Source: Candidatus Rokuibacteriota bacterium (lineage in GTDB: Bacteria; Methylomirabilota; Methylomirabilia; Rokubacteriales; CSP1-6). From it: 53,440 nucleotides of DNA. Positions 24,143 through 32,324 of the stretch are shown in pieces (the stretch's first letter is position 1; every line of letters starts with the position of its first letter). The translations under genes were made by a program, and so were the position numbers. A model generated the notes under the pieces. That model searched no databases. It was given only the letters and a program-made list of their open reading frames with translations, and was not told the origin of the DNA. The DNA is taken from assembly GCA_003220225.1 (NCBI GenBank), contig QHRU01000076.1:1-53440 (forward strand). The letters run 5' to 3'.

Positions 24143-24586
24143 ATGGAGCCGCTCGTCGCCTACCTGCACTACCTCGCGATCGTCCTGATCTCGGGTTTTC
24201 TCGTCGCGGAGATGGTGGTGTGCCGGCCATCGCTCGAGGCCGAACAGGTGCGGCTGCTGCCGCGCCTCGACATCTTCTTCTTCTCGGCGGCGTTGCTGGC
24301 GCTGGCGACGGGACTGCTTCGGCTCTTCTACGACGCGAAGGGCGTGGGCTTCTACCTTCCGAACCCGTTCTTCGTCATGAAGATGGCGCTCTACATCGCC
24401 ATCGCCACGCTCTCGATCAAGCCGACGGTCTCCTTCCTGCGCTGGCGCCGGCGGCTCGCGGAGTCCGGCGAGCTGCCGCCGGCGCAGGAGATCGCGACCG
24501 CGCGCCGGCTCATCCACGTGGAGGTGGCGCTGCTCGCGCTGATGCCGCTGATGGCCGTGCTGATGGCGCGCGGGATCGGCCGCTAA
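24143..24586 (+). CDS. DUF2214-family membrane protein
   Basis: A 147-residue inner-membrane protein with four predicted membrane helices: LHYLAIVLISGFLVAEMVV (about 8-26), FFFSAALLALATGLLRLFY (about 45-63), FVMKMALYIAIATLSI (about 77-92) and VALLALMPLMAVLMARGI (about 127-144). The arrangement and the conserved R-D-x-x-F / K-G-x-x-F-Y-x-x-N segment match DUF2214 (COG3556), of unknown function; relatives have a CopD/HemJ-like layout. Its neighbours give no clue. Confidence 0.8.
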   Translation: MEPLVAYLHYLAIVLISGFLVAEMVVCRPSLEAEQVRLLPRLDIFFFSAALLALATGLLRLFYDAKGVGFYLPNPFFVMKMALYIAIATLSIKPTVSFLRWRRRLAESGELPPAQEIATARRLIHVEVALLALMPLMAVLMARGIGR

Positions 24587-24669
24587 CTGTGCCGACACCG
24601 GCCGCGTAACCCGCTTCGCCCCGGGCGACGACTCCGGTATCATCGCAGCGAGGGCCCGCCGCGCGCGCG

Positions 24670-25389
24670 ATGATCGCTCTTCGCCACGTCACCAAGCGCT
24701 TCGGCGGTCGCGTCGCCCTCGACGACGTCTCCCTCGCCGTCGAGCCGGGGACGACCCACGTCCTGCTCGGCTCGAGCGGCGCCGGAAAATCCACGGTCCT
24801 GCGCCTCATCCTCGGTCTCCTGCGCCCCGACGCGGGCGAGGTCCGCGTGGAGCCGACCGCGCCCATGGGCTACGTCGTCCAGGAAGGCGCGCTCTACCCC
24901 CACCTCTCCGCTGGGCGGAACGTCGTGCTGCCGGCGCGCGCGGCCAACTGGAGCGCGGAGCGCCAGGCGGCTCGTCTGGACGCCCTCGCCGCGCTGGTCG
25001 GGCTCGAGCCCGAGCTGATGGCGCGCTACCCTCACCAGCTGAGCGGCGGCCAGCGGCAGCGCGTCAGCCTGATGCGGGCGTTGATGCTGGATCCGCCCGT
25101 GCTCCTGCTCGACGAGCCGCTCGGGGCGCTCGACCCGATCACGCGCGCCAGCCTCCAGGCGCAGCTCGGGCGGGTCTTCGGCGAGCTGCACAAGGCCGTC
25201 ATCCTCGTCACCCACGACGTGCGCGAGGCCTTCGTCTTCGGCTCGGTGATCACGCTGCTGAGCCACGGCCGCGTCGTGCAGCAGGGAACGCTCGCCGATC
25301 TCGCGCAGCGGCCCGCCGACCCGTTCGTCACCGAGTTCCTGAGCGCCCAGGCGCCGCCGCCGGAGATGGCGCGGGAGCTCCGGCTGTGA
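24670..25389 (+). CDS. ABC transporter ATP-binding protein (OpuBA/ProV-type)
   Basis: A 239-residue ATPase: Walker A GSSGAGKST (residues 34-42), Q-loop VVQEGALYPHLS, signature LSGGQRQR, Walker B VLLLDEPLGALDP and H-loop LVTHDVREAF. The QEG-A-L-Y-P Q-loop and lack of C-terminal CBS domains fit the OpuBA/EgtV branch of quaternary-amine importers. The GTGA overlap with the next gene (25386-25389) couples it to the fused binding protein/permease. Confidence 0.92.
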   Translation: MIALRHVTKRFGGRVALDDVSLAVEPGTTHVLLGSSGAGKSTVLRLILGLLRPDAGEVRVEPTAPMGYVVQEGALYPHLSAGRNVVLPARAANWSAERQAARLDALAALVGLEPELMARYPHQLSGGQRQRVSLMRALMLDPPVLLLDEPLGALDPITRASLQAQLGRVFGELHKAVILVTHDVREAFVFGSVITLLSHGRVVQQGTLADLAQRPADPFVTEFLSAQAPPPEMARELRL

Positions 25390-26900
25390 CGCGGCGAGGC
25401 TCGATCGCGGCCGTCGGCGGAGTCCTGATGGCGCTGCTGGTCTGCGCCGCGGCGGCGCCCGCCGAGCCGCCGCGCATCCGCGTGGGCTCGAAATCGTTCA
25501 CGGAGAGCTACATCCTGGCCGAGATGGTCGCGCAGATCGTCGACGAGACGGGCGAGGCGCGCGCGGAGCGGCGGCTGGGGCTCGGCGGCACGGGCATCGT
25601 CTACGGCGCCCTGGCCAGCGGCGACATCGACATCTATCCCGAGTACACGGGGACCATCGCCCAGGCGATCCTCAAGGAGCCCACGCTCGCCTCGGTCCAA
25701 GCCATGCGCACGCGGCTCGGCGCGCGCGGACTCACGCTCGGCGTCGCGCTCGGCTTCGACAACACCTATGCCCTCGCCGTCCGGCGCGACGCGGCGGCGC
25801 GCCTGGGCCTGCGCACGATCGGCGATCTCGCGCGCCATCCCGGGCTGCGGGCGGCCTTCGACCCCGGCTTCCTCGACCGCGGGGACGGCTGGCCGGGGCT
25901 CCAGCGTCAGTACGGCCTGCGCTTCGCCGAGGTGCGCGCCATGGAGCACGCGCTCACGTATCCCGCGCTCGTGAGCGGCCGCGTGGACGTGATCGACGTC
26001 TTCTCGACCGACGGCCAGCTCGCGCGCCTGGACCTGGCGCTGCTCACCGACGACCGGCGCTTCTTCCCCGACTACAGCGCCGTGCTGCTCGCGCGCCGCT
26101 CGCTCGCCGAGCGCTTTCCACGCACGTGGGCGGCGCTCCAGGGACGTCTCGGCGGTCGGATCGACAACGCGACGATGGCGCGCCTCAACGCGCTCGCGGA
26201 TCTCGAGCGCCGATCGTTCGCGGAGGCGGCCGCGACCTTCCTCGGGCGGTCGAGCGCCGAGACCGCGCGGCGGCCGGCCCGGGAGCTGGCGACGCTGACC
26301 CTCGAGCACGTGTGGCTGGTCGCCGTCTCGCTGACGGCGGCCGTGCTGCTCGGGCTGCCGCTCGGCATCCTCGCCGCGCGCCGGCGGCGGCTGGCGCAGG
26401 CGGAGCTGATGGGCGTGGGCGTGATCCAGACGATTCCCGCGCTCGCGCTGCTCTCGTTCATGATCCCGCTCTTCGGCATCGGCCAGCTGCCGGCGCTCGT
26501 CGCGCTGTCCCTCTACGCGCTGCTGCCCATCGTGCGCACCACGCACGCCGCGATCAGCAGCCTCGATCCGCGGCTCGTCGAGATGACGACGGTCCTCGGG
26601 CTCCGCGGCTGGCGCCGCCTGGCCTGGGTCGAGCTGCCGCTGGCCTCGGTGACCATCATGGCGGGGATCAAGACCGCGGCCGTCCTCACCGTGGGCACGG
26701 CGACGCTCGCGGCGTTCATCGGCGGCGGCGGGTACGGCACCCTGATCGTGACCGGACTCGCCCTCAACGACGTCGGCACCATCCTCACCGGCGCGATTCC
26801 AGCCGCGGTGATGGCGCTCGTCATCCACGCCGCGTTCGAGGCCCTCGACCGTGTCGTGGTCCCGCGCGCGCTGCGCGCGGCGCCCTCAGCGTCGAACTAG
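25386..26900 (+). CDS. Fused substrate-binding protein and permease of an OpuBC/EgtU-type importer
   Basis: A 504-residue protein with a signal peptide (about 1-27), then a type II periplasmic-binding domain of the OpuAC class (about 30-285; IRVGSKSFTESYILAEM, LASGDIDIYPEYTGT), then a permease domain with about five membrane helices (about 300-490; the EAA-like loop is MTTVLGLRGWRRL). In the known OpuBC/EgtU fusions the permease comes first and the binding domain last; here the order is reversed. Substrates of this class are quaternary amines such as choline, glycine betaine and ergothioneine. The convergent egtB/egtD genes next door favour ergothioneine or a betaine precursor; this is inference. 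Confidence 0.9.
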   Translation: MTRRGSIAAVGGVLMALLVCAAAAPAEPPRIRVGSKSFTESYILAEMVAQIVDETGEARAERRLGLGGTGIVYGALASGDIDIYPEYTGTIAQAILKEPTLASVQAMRTRLGARGLTLGVALGFDNTYALAVRRDAAARLGLRTIGDLARHPGLRAAFDPGFLDRGDGWPGLQRQYGLRFAEVRAMEHALTYPALVSGRVDVIDVFSTDGQLARLDLALLTDDRRFFPDYSAVLLARRSLAERFPRTWAALQGRLGGRIDNATMARLNALADLERRSFAEAAATFLGRSSAETARRPARELATLTLEHVWLVAVSLTAAVLLGLPLGILAARRRRLAQAELMGVGVIQTIPALALLSFMIPLFGIGQLPALVALSLYALLPIVRTTHAAISSLDPRLVEMTTVLGLRGWRRLAWVELPLASVTIMAGIKTAAVLTVGTATLAAFIGGGGYGTLIVTGLALNDVGTILTGAIPAAVMALVIHAAFEALDRVVVPRALRAAPSASN

Positions 26901-27656
26901 CGGGCCGGCCTCGAGCCGCTCGTGCAGCGCGCGGCAGGCCGCGACGACGTCGGCGTCGTAGCCCGGGAACCACGCGGCCATCCACTCCGGGCGCTCGAAG
27001 AACGCCAATGGCGGCCGCCCCGTGCGCCGGATGGCGCCGCGCCGCACGAGGCCACTGGCGTTGATGAAGCTGACGTCGGTGAGCAGGCGGCCCGGCGCGG
27101 CGAAGCCGGCCGTCGCCGGCGCCAGGCGCCGGATCTCCGCGAGGCACTCGGCGACCGCGCGCAGACAGAAGACGTGCGCCCGCGACCGCAGCCGCGAGGG
27201 CAGCGCCGCGAGCACCTCGCGCATCGTCAGGCCCGTGAAGATCGTGTCGTCGACGACCGCGAGCGACGCGGCGTCGGGCAGCGCGCCGAGCTGGCGCGCG
27301 AGCGGCGCCGGAGCGGCGAGGCGATAGCCTCCGTCCGCGTCCTCCTCGCGCCAGACGTCGACCCGCCAAACGCTCGGAAACCAGCCGGTGCGCTCGTGCA
27401 CCTGCGCGGCGACGGCGGCGCCGGCGGGGCCGATCGCCACGACCGCTCCGAACGGCCGATGCCCGCCCTGCTCGATCAGCGCGGCGATCTGAGCGGCGGG
27501 CGTGAGCACGACCACGCGGTCCGGCTCTCGCGCCAGCAGGGTGAAGAGCACCCGCCCCAACTGTCGGATCGGGGCGTCCCCGCCGTGCCGAGCCAGCTCC
27601 TCCGAGAGATCGTCGTGCACGTAGAGCCGGCGCGGCGTCGGCGTGCCCATCGTCAC
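26886..27656 (-). CDS. Phosphoribosyltransferase-fold protein in the egt cluster
   Basis: A 256-residue protein with the PRPP-binding loop LAVVDDTIFTGLT (136-142 core) at the end of a beta-strand, as in type I phosphoribosyltransferases. Further elements include VVAIGPAGAAVAAQ (a PPi-loop-like region) and a C-terminal extension ending LVRR. It starts inside the end of egtD (ATGA overlap at 27653-27656) and so is the third gene of an egtB-egtD operon. It is not one of the canonical ergothioneine genes; the substrate is unknown. Its end overlaps the convergent importer gene by 15 nt. Confidence 0.82.
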   Translation of the reverse strand: MTMGTPTPRRLYVHDDLSEELARHGGDAPIRQLGRVLFTLLAREPDRVVVLTPAAQIAALIEQGGHRPFGAVVAIGPAGAAVAAQVHERTGWFPSVWRVDVWREEDADGGYRLAAPAPLARQLGALPDAASLAVVDDTIFTGLTMREVLAALPSRLRSRAHVFCLRAVAECLAEIRRLAPATAGFAAPGRLLTDVSFINASGLVRRGAIRRTGRPPLAFFERPEWMAAWFPGYDADVVAACRALHERLEAGPLVRR

Positions 27657-28639
27657 GGGGACGCCGCGGGTCGCGCCAATGCCAGGCCGAAGTGATCGTG
27701 CTCATCCGTGTACCAGGCGTCCAGGGCCAGCCCGCCGTCGGCGAGCATCGCTTCCGTCGAGGCGCGCGTGAACTTGTACGAGCTCTCGGTCCAGATCCCG
27801 TCGCCCTCGTGGAGGTCGAGGACCATGTCGAGCTTCGGCAGGTGCACGCGCTGCGGCGCGGTGGCGAGCAGGTGCATCTCGACGCGGCTCGCGGCGTCGT
27901 CGTAGAAGGCGTGGTGACGATAGGCGTCGAGGCGGAAGTCGGCGTCGAGCGCGCGGTTGACGACGGCGAGGATGTTCCGGTTGAAGGCCGCGGTCACCCC
28001 CGCGGCGTCGTCGTACGCGGGCTCGAGGATGCTGCGCTCCTTGACGAGATCGACGCCGAGGAGCAGCCGGCCGTCGGCGCCGAGCAGGCGGCCGATCTCC
28101 CCCAGCAATGCCGCGCGCGCGGCCGGCTCGAAGTTGCCGATGGTGCTCCCGAGGAAGAGCGCGAGCCGCCGGCCGATCGGCGCCGGGACGTGGACCAGGT
28201 CCCGCTCGAAATCGCCGATCACGCCGTGGACGTGCAGCCAGCCGTAGTCGCGGGTGAGGCCGCTCACGGCGTCGCGGAGGCCGTCGCGGCCGAAGTCGAT
28301 CGGGACGTACCGCACCCCGGCGGGGGAGCGGAGCGCGTCGAAGAGCCAGCGCACCTTGCGGCACGAGCCGGGCCCCAGCTCGACGATCTCGTCCGGCGCC
28401 GTGCGCTGCGCGACCTCGCCGGCCACCCGGGAGAGCAGGGACGCCTCGACGCGCGTCAGGTAGTACTCGGGAAGCTCGGTGATGCGCTCGAAGAGCCGCG
28501 CGCCGATCTCGTCGTAGAAGTACTTGGGCGGGATGGAGCGCGGCCACGCGCTCAGCCCGCGTCGCACGTCAGCCTCGAGCATCTTGACGAAGGCCGCGTC
28601 GTCCGCGTGGACGTCGAACCGGCAGCGGGCGGGCCACAC
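27653..28639 (-). CDS. egtD: L-histidine N-alpha-methyltransferase
   Basis: A 328-residue protein of the EgtD/DUF2260 family that trimethylates histidine to hercynine. Features: PPKYFYDEIGARLFERITELPEYYLTR spread over residues 37-63, SAM motif IVELGPGSCRKVRWL (85-99), FLGSTIGNFEP, LLLGVDLVKE and a C-terminal LHEGDGIWTESSYKF. The GTG start lies 1 nt after the egtB stop (TGA-C-GTG), so the genes are translationally coupled. It is cytosolic and uses three SAM per histidine. Confidence 0.92.
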   Translation of the reverse strand: MWPARCRFDVHADDAAFVKMLEADVRRGLSAWPRSIPPKYFYDEIGARLFERITELPEYYLTRVEASLLSRVAGEVAQRTAPDEIVELGPGSCRKVRWLFDALRSPAGVRYVPIDFGRDGLRDAVSGLTRDYGWLHVHGVIGDFERDLVHVPAPIGRRLALFLGSTIGNFEPAARAALLGEIGRLLGADGRLLLGVDLVKERSILEPAYDDAAGVTAAFNRNILAVVNRALDADFRLDAYRHHAFYDDAASRVEMHLLATAPQRVHLPKLDMVLDLHEGDGIWTESSYKFTRASTEAMLADGGLALDAWYTDEHDHFGLALARPAASP

Positions 28640-28640
28640 G

Positions 28641-29942
28641 TCAGCGCGCCACGGTCCGGAAGCCGGCGAAGACGTTGCGCCGCTGCCGCTTGAAGAAATT
28701 GCGCCACGTACCCCGGATCAGGCGTGAACGCGTCGTCCAGCATCCGCCCTTGAGCACGTTCTTCTGGCCGAAATGCGGCTCGGAATACTCCTTGTACGGG
28801 TCGCACACGAACCCGGGATACGGCTGGAACGTGTCGGCCACCCACTCCCACACGTTGCCGATCATCTGCCGGCAGCCGACCGGACTGTCGCCGGCCGGCA
28901 GCGCGCGCACGTCGAGCGTTCCGCCGGCGCGGTAGTCGAGATTGGCGCGCGCGGGCGTCGGCGGCGCGTCGCCCCAGGGGAAACGCCGCTTGCGGCCCGT
29001 GGCCGGGTCGAGCGTGGCCGCCATCTCCCACTCCGCCTCGGTGGGGAGCCGCCGGCCCGCCCAGCGGCAGAACGCCTCCGCCTCGTACCAGTTCACGTGC
29101 ACGACCGGGTGCCACGGCTCGAGGGGCCCCAGCAGGTCGAAGCGGCGCTCGCACCAGCGACCGCCGGCGCGCTGCCAGAACACCGGATGCTCGGCGCCCT
29201 CGCGGCGGCGCCAGTCCCAGCCGCGCCGTCCCCAGCACTCGCGACGCCGATAGCCGCCGTCGTCGACGAAGCCCAGGAACTCCGCGTTGGTGACGGGCGT
29301 CGCGGCGATCCGGAACGGCTCGACCTCGACGGGGTGCGCCCACTTCTCGTTGTCGAAGACGAACGGCTCGTCGGGTTCGGCGCCGAGCGTGAACGCGCCG
29401 CCGGGGACGGAGACGTCGCGCGGACGGAACCCGGGATCGACGGGCGGCGCAGGCGCGGGAGTGGCGCCGAGGCTTGCCGGCCGCGCGTAGCCGAGCGTCT
29501 GGAGGATCGCCGTCAGGTTCTCGCCGTGCATGTCCTCGTGCAGCGCGGCCAGCGTGTAGAAATACGCGTCGTCGCCGCGCGGCTCGCGCGACTCGAGGCG
29601 AGCCACGCTCCGCCGCAGCACCTCCGTGATGTACGCGCGCGTCGACGCGCGGGACGGAAAGCGATGATCCCAGCGCCGCGTGTAGGAGACGTTGAACGAG
29701 TCGTAGACGTCGTCCGCCCCGGGCAGCAGCGGGTCGGCGCCGTCGAGCCGGCGCAGCAGCCAGTACTCCTGGAACCAGCCGACGTGGCCCATCTCCCAGA
29801 TCGGCGGCTCGACGAAGTGCGCGCGCGTGCCCAGCATCTGGGCGTCCGTGAGATCGTCGAGCAGCGCGAGCTCGACCCGGCGGGCGTCGAGCAGCGCTTC
29901 GAGCAGCGCATCGGACGTGGTGGCGGCCTGGGGCGTGATCAT
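28641..29942 (-). CDS. egtB: Ergothioneine synthase EgtB (sulfoxide synthase)
   Basis: A 433-residue non-heme iron enzyme. The N-terminal DinB-like domain carries the three-His iron site: H53 (MGHVGWFQEYWLL) and H135/H139 in LHEDMHGE (HX3HXE). The C-terminal FGE-sulfatase (SUMF1) domain (about 175-433) has VPGGAFTLG, RLPTEAEWEMA, NVWEWVADTF and KGGCW. It joins hercynine to a thiol (gamma-glutamylcysteine or cysteine) with O2. No egtA, egtC or egtE is nearby, hinting at the shorter route or unlinked genes. The ATG at 29942 is chosen over 29963 on alignment; neither has a clear ribosome binding site. Confidence 0.92.
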   Translation of the reverse strand: MITPQAATTSDALLEALLDARRVELALLDDLTDAQMLGTRAHFVEPPIWEMGHVGWFQEYWLLRRLDGADPLLPGADDVYDSFNVSYTRRWDHRFPSRASTRAYITEVLRRSVARLESREPRGDDAYFYTLAALHEDMHGENLTAILQTLGYARPASLGATPAPAPPVDPGFRPRDVSVPGGAFTLGAEPDEPFVFDNEKWAHPVEVEPFRIAATPVTNAEFLGFVDDGGYRRRECWGRRGWDWRRREGAEHPVFWQRAGGRWCERRFDLLGPLEPWHPVVHVNWYEAEAFCRWAGRRLPTEAEWEMAATLDPATGRKRRFPWGDAPPTPARANLDYRAGGTLDVRALPAGDSPVGCRQMIGNVWEWVADTFQPYPGFVCDPYKEYSEPHFGQKNVLKGGCWTTRSRLIRGTWRNFFKRQRRNVFAGFRTVAR

Positions 29943-29985
29943 CGCGTGCCGGCGCCGGCGCATGAAAGTCTAGCGCCGGGTGGGG

Positions 29986-30012
29986 GCCCCGCAACTCCCG
30001 ATACCGCGGGGC
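29986..30012 (-). terminator. Hairpin downstream of the xylonate-dehydratase-type gene
   Basis: GCCCCGC (29986-29992) pairs with GCGGGGC (30006-30012) across 13 nt, about 40 nt past the stop codon at 30052 and before egtB. There is no U tract. It would separate the two minus-strand units. Confidence 0.4.
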
Positions 30013-30051
30013 GGCCTTCACCTATAGCTCGCCCGGCGCGCGAGACGAGGC

Positions 30052-32007
30052 TCAGCGTCTCAGGGCGGCGATGATCGCGTCGACGTCGTAGACGCAGCCG
30101 CCCCACGTCCCGCCGCCCGCCTGCTGCAGCGCCGCCCAGAGCCGCGTGTCGTCCGCGATCTCGGGATCGGCCGAGAGATCCGGCCGCGGCGGGCGCGAGG
30201 CCAGCACGCGCGCGCCCTCGTCCGGTGGGAAGGCGCGTCCGCCCTCGCCCACGAGGTCGATCGAGCCCTCGAGCCGGTTGCGATCGACGACGATGCGGAT
30301 GGCGTCGCCGTCCTTCACCTTGCCGATCGGCCCGCCGGCGAGCGCCTCGGGTCCGACGTGGCCGATGCACGCGCCGGTGGAGACGCCGGAGAAGCGCGCG
30401 TCGGTGATGACGGCCACGTGCTTGCCGAACGACAGGTGCTTGAGCGCGGCGGTGATCTGGTAGATCTCCTCCATCCCGGCGCCTATCGGGCCGCGACAGA
30501 TCAGCACGAGCACGTCGCCGGCCTTGATCCCGCCGGCGCCGGGATTCTTGATGGCGGCGATGGCGTCCTTCTCGCGCACGAAGACGCGCGCCGGACCGGT
30601 CTTGCGGTAGACGCCGTCGGCGTCCACGACGGTGGGATCGATCGCGGTGGACTTGATCACCGAGCCCTCGGGCGCGAGGTTGCCGCGCGGAAAGGTCACC
30701 GTGCTCGTCAGCCCGCGGGAGCGCGCGCGGTCGGGGTCCATGATGACGTCGTCGGGCGCCACGCCGTCGGCGCGCTGCAGCCGCTCGCGCAGGACGCGGC
30801 GACGCTCGCTCGTCTCCCACCAGTCGAGCACGCGGCCGAGCGTCTCGCCGCTCACCGTCAGCGCGGACAGCTCGAGCAGGCCGAGACGTCGCAGGTGCAG
30901 CATGACCTCGGGCACGCCGCCGGCGAGGAACGCGCGCACGGTCGGGTGCGGCCCGTTCGGCAGCGTGTCGACCAGGCGCGGCACGCGCCGATTGACGGCG
31001 ATCCAGTCCTCGATGTGCGGCCGGCGCAGCCCGGCGGCGTGGGCGATCGCCGGCGTGTGCAGGAGCAGGTTCGTCGAGCCGCCGAAGGCCGCGTGCACGA
31101 CCATCGCGTTGCGGATCGCCGCGTCGGTCACGATCGACGACGCGGTGACGCCGCGCGCGGCCAGGCTGACGAGCGCGCGCGCCGAGCGCCGCGCCATGTC
31201 CGTCCAGATCGGCTGGCCCGACGGCGCGAGCGCTGAATGCGGCAGTGAAAGCCCGAGCGCCTCGCCGATCACCTGCGACGTCGCGGCCGTGCCGAGGAAC
31301 TGGCAGCCGCCGCCCGGCGAGCCGCAGGCGCGGCAGCCGAGATCGGCCGCCTGCTCGAGCGTCAGCTCGCCGTGGGCGAAGCGTGCGCCGATCGACTGCA
31401 CCTTGCCCGCGTCCTCGCCGTCCGTCGGCGGCAGCGTGACGCCGCCGGGGACCAGCACGACGGGCAGCGCACGCATCGCAGCCAGCGTCATCATCATCGC
31501 GGGCAAGCCCTTGTCGCAGGTGGCGACGCCGAGCACGCCCTTGCGCGTCGGCAGCGAGCGCACGAGGCGTCGGAGCACCAACGCCGCGTCGTTGCGATAG
31601 GCGAGGCTGTCCATCATGCCCACGGTGCCCTGCGTGCGCCCGTCGCACGGGTCCGAGCAGAACGCGGCGAACGGCAGGCACTCCTGCGCGCGAAACTCCT
31701 CGGCCGCCGCCTGCATCAGCAGCCCGATCTCCCAGTGACCGGTGTGGTAGCCGAGGGCGATCGGCCGGCCGTCGGCGCCGCGGATGCCGCCGTTGGTCCC
31801 GAGCATCAAGAACTGCGGGCGGCCGAGCTCGCGCGGGTCCCAGCCCATCCCCGCATTCTGCGTGAGGCCGAAGATGTCGCCGCTCGGCCGCTCGAGCAGC
31901 ATCTCGGCGGTGAGGGGGAGGCTTCCCGACGGGCCGGCGGCGGCGGTCTGGACCTCGAGCAGCGAGCGCGCGGACTCGACGATGGTCTCGAAGCCTGTCG
32001 ATTTCAT
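30052..32007 (-). CDS. YjhG/YagF-family D-xylonate dehydratase
   Basis: A 651-residue IlvD/Edd-superfamily protein of the long YjhG/YagF type. The N-terminal block [20 protein letters not shown] and NAGMGW, the cluster-ligand segments [20 protein letters not shown] and [12 protein letters not shown], and late motifs [16 protein letters not shown] and [12 protein letters not shown] agree closely with E. coli YjhG, as I recall it. It dehydrates D-xylonate (or a related aldonic acid) to the 2-keto-3-deoxy acid. It stands alone in its transcript; the other dehydratase with a lyase partner is at 17.7-20.3 kb. TACCCT lies 6 nt before the ATG. Confidence 0.92.
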   Translation of the reverse strand: MKSTGFETIVESARSLLEVQTAAAGPSGSLPLTAEMLLERPSGDIFGLTQNAGMGWDPRELGRPQFLMLGTNGGIRGADGRPIALGYHTGHWEIGLLMQAAAEEFRAQECLPFAAFCSDPCDGRTQGTVGMMDSLAYRNDAALVLRRLVRSLPTRKGVLGVATCDKGLPAMMMTLAAMRALPVVLVPGGVTLPPTDGEDAGKVQSIGARFAHGELTLEQAADLGCRACGSPGGGCQFLGTAATSQVIGEALGLSLPHSALAPSGQPIWTDMARRSARALVSLAARGVTASSIVTDAAIRNAMVVHAAFGGSTNLLLHTPAIAHAAGLRRPHIEDWIAVNRRVPRLVDTLPNGPHPTVRAFLAGGVPEVMLHLRRLGLLELSALTVSGETLGRVLDWWETSERRRVLRERLQRADGVAPDDVIMDPDRARSRGLTSTVTFPRGNLAPEGSVIKSTAIDPTVVDADGVYRKTGPARVFVREKDAIAAIKNPGAGGIKAGDVLVLICRGPIGAGMEEIYQITAALKHLSFGKHVAVITDARFSGVSTGACIGHVGPEALAGGPIGKVKDGDAIRIVVDRNRLEGSIDLVGEGGRAFPPDEGARVLASRPPRPDLSADPEIADDTRLWAALQQAGGGTWGGCVYDVDAIIAALRR

Positions 32008-32058
32008 GTCGGGAGGGTACCACCGCACCCGCCCGCCGGATCGATGGTGGGGGTAGAG

Positions 32059-32085
32059 GAGCGCCCGGGTTCACCCCGGGCGCTC
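32059..32085. terminator. GC-rich hairpin at the outer end of the 32.1-kb repeat
   Basis: GAGCGCCCGGG (32059-32069) pairs perfectly with CCCGGGCGCTC (32075-32085) across a 5-nt loop. It corresponds to the 11-bp GC helix at 21506-21530 and is followed by the same CGAACG-T-G-run sequence. Confidence 0.5.
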
Positions 32086-32310
32086 CGAACGTTTGGGGGG
32101 GTTGGGGGGCCCCGCGCGTCGAGGGGCGCCACGGCTTCGCCGGGGCGGCCCGAGCGTTGGGAGGTTTGGGGGGCCCCGCGCGTCGAGGGGCGCCACGGCT
32201 TCGCCGGGGCGACCCGAGCGTTTGGGGGGTTTGGGGGGCCCCGCGCGTCGAGGGGCGCCACGGCTTCGCCGGGGCGACCCGAGCGTTTGGGGGGTTTGGG
32301 GGGCCCTTCG
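32086..32310. repeat. Tandem repeat, about 65-bp unit, three copies plus ends
   Basis: The CCCCGCGCGTCGAGG landmark starts at 32110, 32174 and 32239, and a shortened copy begins at 32304, giving periods of 64-65 bp. Each unit holds two G runs (TTTGGGGGG twice), the word GGGGCGCCACGG, a CGGC-TTC-GCCG hairpin and CCGAGCG. It fills the gap between two minus-strand genes and looks like an expansion of the 3' module that follows the kinase gene. Frames across it are open on both strands but repetitive and not credible as genes. Confidence 0.85.
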
Positions 32311-32319
32311 AGGCCCCCC
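32298..32319 (-). terminator. GGGGGGCC-type post-stop hairpin of the first hybrid kinase
   Basis: GGGGGGCC (32298-32305) pairs with GGCCCCCC (32312-32319) with a 6-nt loop, 5 nt past the kinase stop codon. The stem is identical to those at 21552-21574 and 41180-41202. Confidence 0.6.
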
Positions 32320-32324
32320 ATGTA

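Noticed and set aside
24643-24670. Leaderless promoter for the ABC ATPase gene
   Set aside because: A TATCAT is present but lies more than 20 nt before the ATG, outside the 6-8 nt pattern; an ordinary leader is as likely.
32086-32310. CRISPR array
   Set aside because: The units are contiguous 64-65-bp tandem repeats without unique spacers, and no cas gene is present.
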